Shown: positions 6,190-9,803 of the stretch, one piece after another
Layout: every line of letters starts with the position of its first letter
Position numbering within the stretch: position 1 is the stretch's first letter
Origin: Mariprofundaceae bacterium
Lineage (GTDB): Bacteria; Pseudomonadota; Zetaproteobacteria; Mariprofundales; Mariprofundaceae
NCBI GenBank assembly: GCA_027018975.1
Contig: JALUXN010000228.1
Span: forward strand, 1 to 9,803
Length of the DNA stretch: 9,803 bases
Reading direction: 5' to 3'
The notes under the pieces: model-generated
What the model saw: only the letters and a program-made list of their open reading frames with translations
Databases searched by the model: none
Told to the model about the DNA's origin: nothing
Position numbers and translations under genes: made by a program

Positions 6190-8927
6190 GCCAATGGACC
6201 TACGACCCGGTGCTGCACTTGCCGGAACCCACGGCGGCGGAGGTACTGGTTGGACGTGAAGTGCCGAAGCGGATCGTGCTGGAGAATATCGGCCGCACCT
6301 GTATGAAGGTGCTGCGCGCGTCGCAATGCATGATCGCCTATGACGAGCGCAAGGAGCGCCACTTTATTGCGCTTGGCTTGAGTGACGAAGAGGCAACCGG
6401 CATCTCCCATCTGCCGAAAGGGATCGGCCTGCTCGGTGAGCTATGGCGTGAGGGACAGGAGACGATACGGCTCGATCGCATCGCCAGCCACGCCAAGTCG
6501 AGCGGCTGCCCGCATGGCCATCCGCCGTTTGACGCATTTCTGGGTACGCCCATCCGCTACGATGGCAAGACACTCGGCGTCATCTATCTCTCCAAGCCGC
6601 CGGGTGAGCCACCCTTCTCCGCTGATGATGAGAATACGGTCGAGGTGCTGGCGTCCGCCTGTGCGGTGGAGCTCGCCAACGCGGAGACCTTCGATAAACT
6701 GAAGTGCGCCTACGAAGATTTGGAGTCGCGCACACATGAGTTGGATCACGCCAACCGGCAGCTGCGCGAGCATGAGCAGGAGCTCGATCGGGTCAACAAA
6801 CAGCTCAAAATCCACACCATCGATCTGGAGCTGATGAATGAGGAGTTGACCGCAGCCAATCGCGCCAAGGATCAGTTTCTGGCCAACACCAGCCACGAAC
6901 TGCGCACCCCGCTGAATGCGATCATCGGCTTCTCGGAGCTGCTGGCCGACAAACGGATGGGTGAGATGAGCGACAAACAACAGCGTTATGTGGAGCACAT
7001 CACCACCAGTGGCAAACGACTGTTGGAGATCATCAATGCGCTACTCGATATTAGCAAAATCGATTCGGGCATGATGGAGATCCACGAGACGCCGTTCGAT
7101 CCGGCGGAGATGGGCGCGCAGCTAGTGGCTGAGATGATGCCACTGGCACGCAAGAAGCAGATTGATCTGCTGCTCGAAGCGCCGCAACAGGGGCGCCACT
7201 GCATCCGTTCCGATCGGGATAAAATCTATCAGGTGCTGGTCAATCTGATCGGCAACGCACTCAAGTTCACGCCGGAGCAGGGGCGAGTGATCGTGTCACT
7301 GATTGTGACAGAGGGCGACTGCGAGGATCAGCACCTCTACTGCCGCGTGGAGGATAATGGCATCGGCATTGCCGAGGTGGATCAGCAGAAGGTGTTCAAG
7401 CCATTTGAGCAGGCAAGCACAGGCGTGGCGCGCTCCCACGGTGGCACAGGGCTCGGCTTGTCGCTCTCCAAACATATTGTGGAGTTGTTGGGCGGGACAA
7501 TCGGGCTGGAGAGCCAGTTAGGCAGGGGCAGCGTTTTCTCAATCAATCTACCGGTCACAGCCATGGATCGTGCGGCGGCAGAAGCAGATGGAAAACCGTG
7601 GCCATGCCAAGAGCAACAGCAGTTACCACAGCCTAAACAACAGGCTGAAGATCAGGTGGAAGAGGTACTGCCACCGGCACCACCGCAAGCGACGGTAATG
7701 ATTGTCGATGAAGACTCGGCACGCGCCGAAGCGGCGCGCGAGATGTTCAGCCACGAGGGCTATCAGGTGGTGGTGACCAGTCTGGATCGTGTTGGAGAGG
7801 CCATTGCCAGCTGTCACCCGCTGCTGATTGTGCTTGGTGTGACAGAGAGTGGTGCCGAGTTTTATCCGCGCCTGCAACAGTTGAAGAGAGTGGATGCGAC
7901 CAATAAGACGCCGACGATTCTGCTCTCCGGCGATGCAGAACATCTGCACTTTTGCACCGGTGGTGCAATTGGCCAAATTGATTCCGATCTGGAGCGGCAC
8001 GATCTGCTGGATATGGTCTCGCATCTTGGCCTGCAGGCACCGACGTTGCCGACTGCGCCACTGGTGTTGGTGGTCGATGATGATGACTCAGTGCGCGAAT
8101 ATCTCAAAGAGACATTGACCGTCGAGGGTTACCGTGTGTTGCTGGCGGCCAATGGCGAGGAGGGTATTGCTGCCGCTATCGCGCGTGATCCCGACCTGAT
8201 CATTCTCGATCTGATGATGCCGGGCATCAGTGGCTTTGAGGTGATTCGCCGCCTGAAGGGGCACCCATCAGCGTGTGATATTCCGGTCATCATTTTTACC
8301 GCCAAGAGCCTCAGTCAGTCGGAAGCGCTGCTGCTGGGGCAGGATGTCGAGCGGATTATGGTCAAGGGGGTGAGCAATCGCCGCGATGTGTTGCAGCAGC
8401 TGCATAAACTGGAGCTGCTCTATCCTGTGCGCGCCAAATTGATGGATGCCAAGCTCGACTGCTTCAATCTGCGCTATATGCAGCGACGGCTCGAGCACGA
8501 GGTATCGCGGGCGGCGCGTTATCACCACCGCTTTGCGCTACTGGCTTGTCGTATGGATGGCTTCGATCAGTATTGTAAACAACATGGCAACCGCTGGGGA
8601 TTGGCGGCGCTGAAATCGTCAGTATCGATTCTGAACGTGATTATCCGCAAGGCGGATGTGGTCGCACGCTTCGACAACGACTGCCTGCTAGTGCTGTTGC
8701 CGGGGCTGTCGCAGCAGGGCTGCTACAGTGTGGGCGAGAAGATCAGGCTGCGGATCAGCCACCAATTCCTGCCACTGCCGGGTGAGCAGAAGGGGCGAAT
8801 GACGGTCTCCATTGGCGGTGTTAGTTCGGATGAGGCACAGGATAGTGCGACACTGATGAAGCTGTTGAAGCGACGGATGGCGATGGCTGCTGAAGAGGGT
8901 GGCAATCGCATTGTCATGGAGGAGTGA
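6186..8927 (+). CDS. Hybrid histidine kinase: GAF-HisKA-HATPase-pseudoREC-REC-pseudoGGDEF
   Basis: A 913-residue protein without membrane helices, so cytoplasmic. Domains in order: GAF (about 25-168, with HPPFDAFLGTPI and GVIYLSK); a Glu/Leu-rich coiled coil (about 170-232); HisKA with phosphoacceptor His237 in SHELRTPLN; HATPase with the N box (Asn353, Asn357), DNGIG (390-394) and GGTGLGL (419-425); a Gln/Pro-rich linker; a first receiver (about 503-620) that keeps D508-E509-D510 but has Gly551 where the phosphoacceptor should be and no KP motif; a second receiver (626-740) with D631-D634, phosphoacceptor Asp675, Thr705 and Lys727; and a C-terminal GGDEF-like domain (about 750-912) whose signature is DNDCL (830-834), hence presumably no cyclase activity, but which keeps RKAD (821-824) at the inhibitory-site position. 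GGGAG lies 8 bases before the ATG, which also overlaps the previous stop. It is the only kinase in the operon and probably feeds the neighbouring receivers; no Hpt domain is present. Confidence 0.9.
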   Translation: MSQWTYDPVLHLPEPTAAEVLVGREVPKRIVLENIGRTCMKVLRASQCMIAYDERKERHFIALGLSDEEATGISHLPKGIGLLGELWREGQETIRLDRIASHAKSSGCPHGHPPFDAFLGTPIRYDGKTLGVIYLSKPPGEPPFSADDENTVEVLASACAVELANAETFDKLKCAYEDLESRTHELDHANRQLREHEQELDRVNKQLKIHTIDLELMNEELTAANRAKDQFLANTSHELRTPLNAIIGFSELLADKRMGEMSDKQQRYVEHITTSGKRLLEIINALLDISKIDSGMMEIHETPFDPAEMGAQLVAEMMPLARKKQIDLLLEAPQQGRHCIRSDRDKIYQVLVNLIGNALKFTPEQGRVIVSLIVTEGDCEDQHLYCRVEDNGIGIAEVDQQKVFKPFEQASTGVARSHGGTGLGLSLSKHIVELLGGTIGLESQLGRGSVFSINLPVTAMDRAAAEADGKPWPCQEQQQLPQPKQQAEDQVEEVLPPAPPQATVMIVDEDSARAEAAREMFSHEGYQVVVTSLDRVGEAIASCHPLLIVLGVTESGAEFYPRLQQLKRVDATNKTPTILLSGDAEHLHFCTGGAIGQIDSDLERHDLLDMVSHLGLQAPTLPTAPLVLVVDDDDSVREYLKETLTVEGYRVLLAANGEEGIAAAIARDPDLIILDLMMPGISGFEVIRRLKGHPSACDIPVIIFTAKSLSQSEALLLGQDVERIMVKGVSNRRDVLQQLHKLELLYPVRAKLMDAKLDCFNLRYMQRRLEHEVSRAARYHHRFALLACRMDGFDQYCKQHGNRWGLAALKSSVSILNVIIRKADVVARFDNDCLLVLLPGLSQQGCYSVGEKIRLRISHQFLPLPGEQKGRMTVSIGGVSSDEAQDSATLMKLLKRRMAMAAEEGGNRIVMEE
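8918..8924 (+). promoter_or_regulatory. Ribosome-binding site deciding the start of the last receiver gene
   Basis: GGAGGAG ends 8 bases before the ATG at 8933 but only 2 bases before the ATG at 8927 that overlaps the kinase stop. The spacing favours 8933, which also gives the usual MEKHVLVVDDN receiver beginning. Confidence 0.6.
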
Positions 8928-8932
8928 TGGGT

Positions 8933-9304
8933 ATGGAGAAGCATGTCCTGGTGGTGGATGACAACCCGCTGAATCTGGAGTTGGTCGGTGATCTGCTGGA
9001 GCTGGAGGGCTTTCGGGTGACGCTGCTGGAGGATGGTGTTACGGCTATATCTGAGGCGCGTGATAGTCGTCCCGATTTGATCCTGATGGATTTGAGGATG
9101 CCCGGCATGAGCGGGCTGGAGGCGCAGCAGCAGTTGCGCAGCGATGCGACGACCCGCGAGATTCCCGTCATTGTGCTCACCGCCTCGGTGATGGCGGGCG
9201 AACGCGAACGCCTGCTGGCCGCCGGCTTCGATGGCTTCATGCAGAAACCGATCGACACACTCACCTTCGCCGATCAGGTGCGCAGCTTTTTGCCTGCTTC
9301 GTAA
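8933..9304 (+). CDS. Stand-alone receiver domain protein (DivK/CheY-like)
   Basis: A 123-residue single receiver with a canonical set of residues: D9-D10, phosphoacceptor Asp53 in LILMDLRMP, Thr83 in LTAS and Lys105 in QKPI. It resembles DivK-like and hybrid-kinase receivers (VVDDNPLNLEL start) more than the other stand-alone receiver of this operon. No output domain is present. It begins 5 bases after the kinase stop, so it is presumably the last gene of the operon and may receive phosphate from the kinase or compete with the other receivers. The start could instead be the ATG at 8927 (two more residues) in a TGATG overlap. Confidence 0.88.
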   Translation: MEKHVLVVDDNPLNLELVGDLLELEGFRVTLLEDGVTAISEARDSRPDLILMDLRMPGMSGLEAQQQLRSDATTREIPVIVLTASVMAGERERLLAAGFDGFMQKPIDTLTFADQVRSFLPAS

Positions 9305-9349
9305 AACACTGTAAACCGCCTCACTAATCCCGCAGGCCAGCTGCCCAGC

Positions 9350-9661
9350 TCACTTTTGCCCCTGCTGTTTCGCTGCCGCAGCCCGCTGCGCCATCCTTTT
9401 TGCCTCAACCGCCTTCTGACGCGCACGCTGATATTGCTGACGATGCATGGCCTGCGCAGCCTCCTGCAGCGCCGACTCCGCCCTATTGAGATAACGATTA
9501 GCCACAGGATTGGAGGCCGCCGGCAGCTGGTGCACCGTCTGCACCGCCGAACGCGCATCCGACATCTCCTGCACCGGTGGCTTCACCGCACAAGCGCTCA
9601 ACAGCAGCATCGAAAGAGGGAAAATAAGAGAATAGAGCCGTTTCACAGAATGCATCTTCAT
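9350..9661 (-). CDS. Small DUF4398-type lipoprotein
   Basis: A 103-residue protein with a lipoprotein signal peptide: basic MKMHSVKR, a hydrophobic core, and the lipobox LSAC with Cys24 as the lipidated residue. The mature part starts with PPVQEMSDARSAVQ and continues as Ala/Gln/Arg-rich helix with A..A spacing, the pattern of the DUF4398 family, whose members are small envelope lipoproteins often found near OmpA/Pal-like proteins; their role is not established. The residues after the Cys (AVKP) do not show the Asp+2 inner-membrane retention signal of E. coli, so the outer membrane is likely. The start could be the ATG at 9655; a TTG at 9682 also opens the frame but is less likely. The gene converges on the signalling operon with 45 bases between, and no clear shared terminator was seen. 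Confidence 0.75.
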   Translation of the reverse strand: MKMHSVKRLYSLIFPLSMLLLSACAVKPPVQEMSDARSAVQTVHQLPAASNPVANRYLNRAESALQEAAQAMHRQQYQRARQKAVEAKRMAQRAAAAKQQGQK

Positions 9662-9803
9662 CACACCGCCTGTGAATGTCAACTCTCACCCCTAATCCCG
9701 ACATGCCTCCAGGTTAACCCCGTCGAATCCACCAATGCGACTTCGACAAAATTGTGCGCAAACGCGGATGTAACTCTTGAGGTAACTATTCAGCTCCCAT
9801 CAT
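9662..9803. other. Upstream region of the lipoprotein gene
   Basis: No gene was found. It contains a palindrome GGTTAACC (9712-9719) and an inverted repeat GTCGAA/TTCGAC (9722-9727 and 9742-9747) with a 14-base loop. Either could be an operator or chance. No convincing promoter for the minus strand was identified; the minus-strand ORF starting at the window edge stops after five codons. Confidence 0.35.

Noticed and set aside
5760..6410. A 216-codon minus-strand frame across the stand-alone receiver gene and the kinase start
   Set aside because: It lies opposite a complete receiver domain and the beginning of the kinase, both in overlapping coupled frames; no domain was seen in the antisense product.
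9305..9349. Bidirectional terminator between the last receiver gene and the lipoprotein gene
   Set aside because: Only an imperfect GGCCAGCTGCC palindrome is visible, with a very short stem and no adjoining T-run on either strand.

Overview
The window reads as chromosomal DNA of a GC-rich Gram-negative proteobacterium. Supporting signs are Sec signal peptides, a lipobox lipoprotein, a YiaW-like inner-membrane protein and an RssA-like patatin. The class cannot be fixed from sequence alone; a gamma- or zetaproteobacterium is a guess. No RNA genes, insertion sequences, CRISPR arrays or att sites were found.

Left part (1-4886). A minus-strand pair, a DUF3302/YiaW-like membrane protein and the first codons of what is probably an HlyD-type adaptor, leaves the window at base 1. 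Divergent from it runs a compact plus-strand unit: two exported DUF1254/DUF1214 proteins 3 bases apart, then a patatin-like phospholipase whose start overlaps the preceding stop (TGATG). The first DUF1254/DUF1214 protein is about twice the usual domain content and looks like an internal tandem duplication. A good extended -10 promoter candidate lies upstream (449-477).

Middle (4887-5200). About 300 bases without a convincing gene. They hold a strong imperfect hairpin (5035-5073), short direct repeats, a weak promoter candidate and a doubtful 43-codon ORF.

Right part (5201-9304). A four-gene signalling operon with every junction overlapping or nearly so: an excisionase/BldC-type HTH fused to a receiver, a stand-alone receiver, a 913-residue cytoplasmic hybrid histidine kinase, and a second stand-alone receiver. 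The kinase reads GAF - coiled coil - HisKA - HATPase - degenerate receiver - receiver - degenerate GGDEF. Its GAF carries a His/Tyr pair at the spacing of the haem-binding DosS GAF. Its GGDEF has lost the catalytic signature but keeps an RxxD inhibitory-site motif, which suggests c-di-GMP binding rather than synthesis. With five receivers, one kinase and no Hpt domain in view, this is the most interesting system here: possibly a gas/redox and c-di-GMP integrating relay that ends on an unusual HTH output protein.

Right edge (9305-9803). A small minus-strand DUF4398-type lipoprotein converges on the operon, followed by an upstream region with no further gene.
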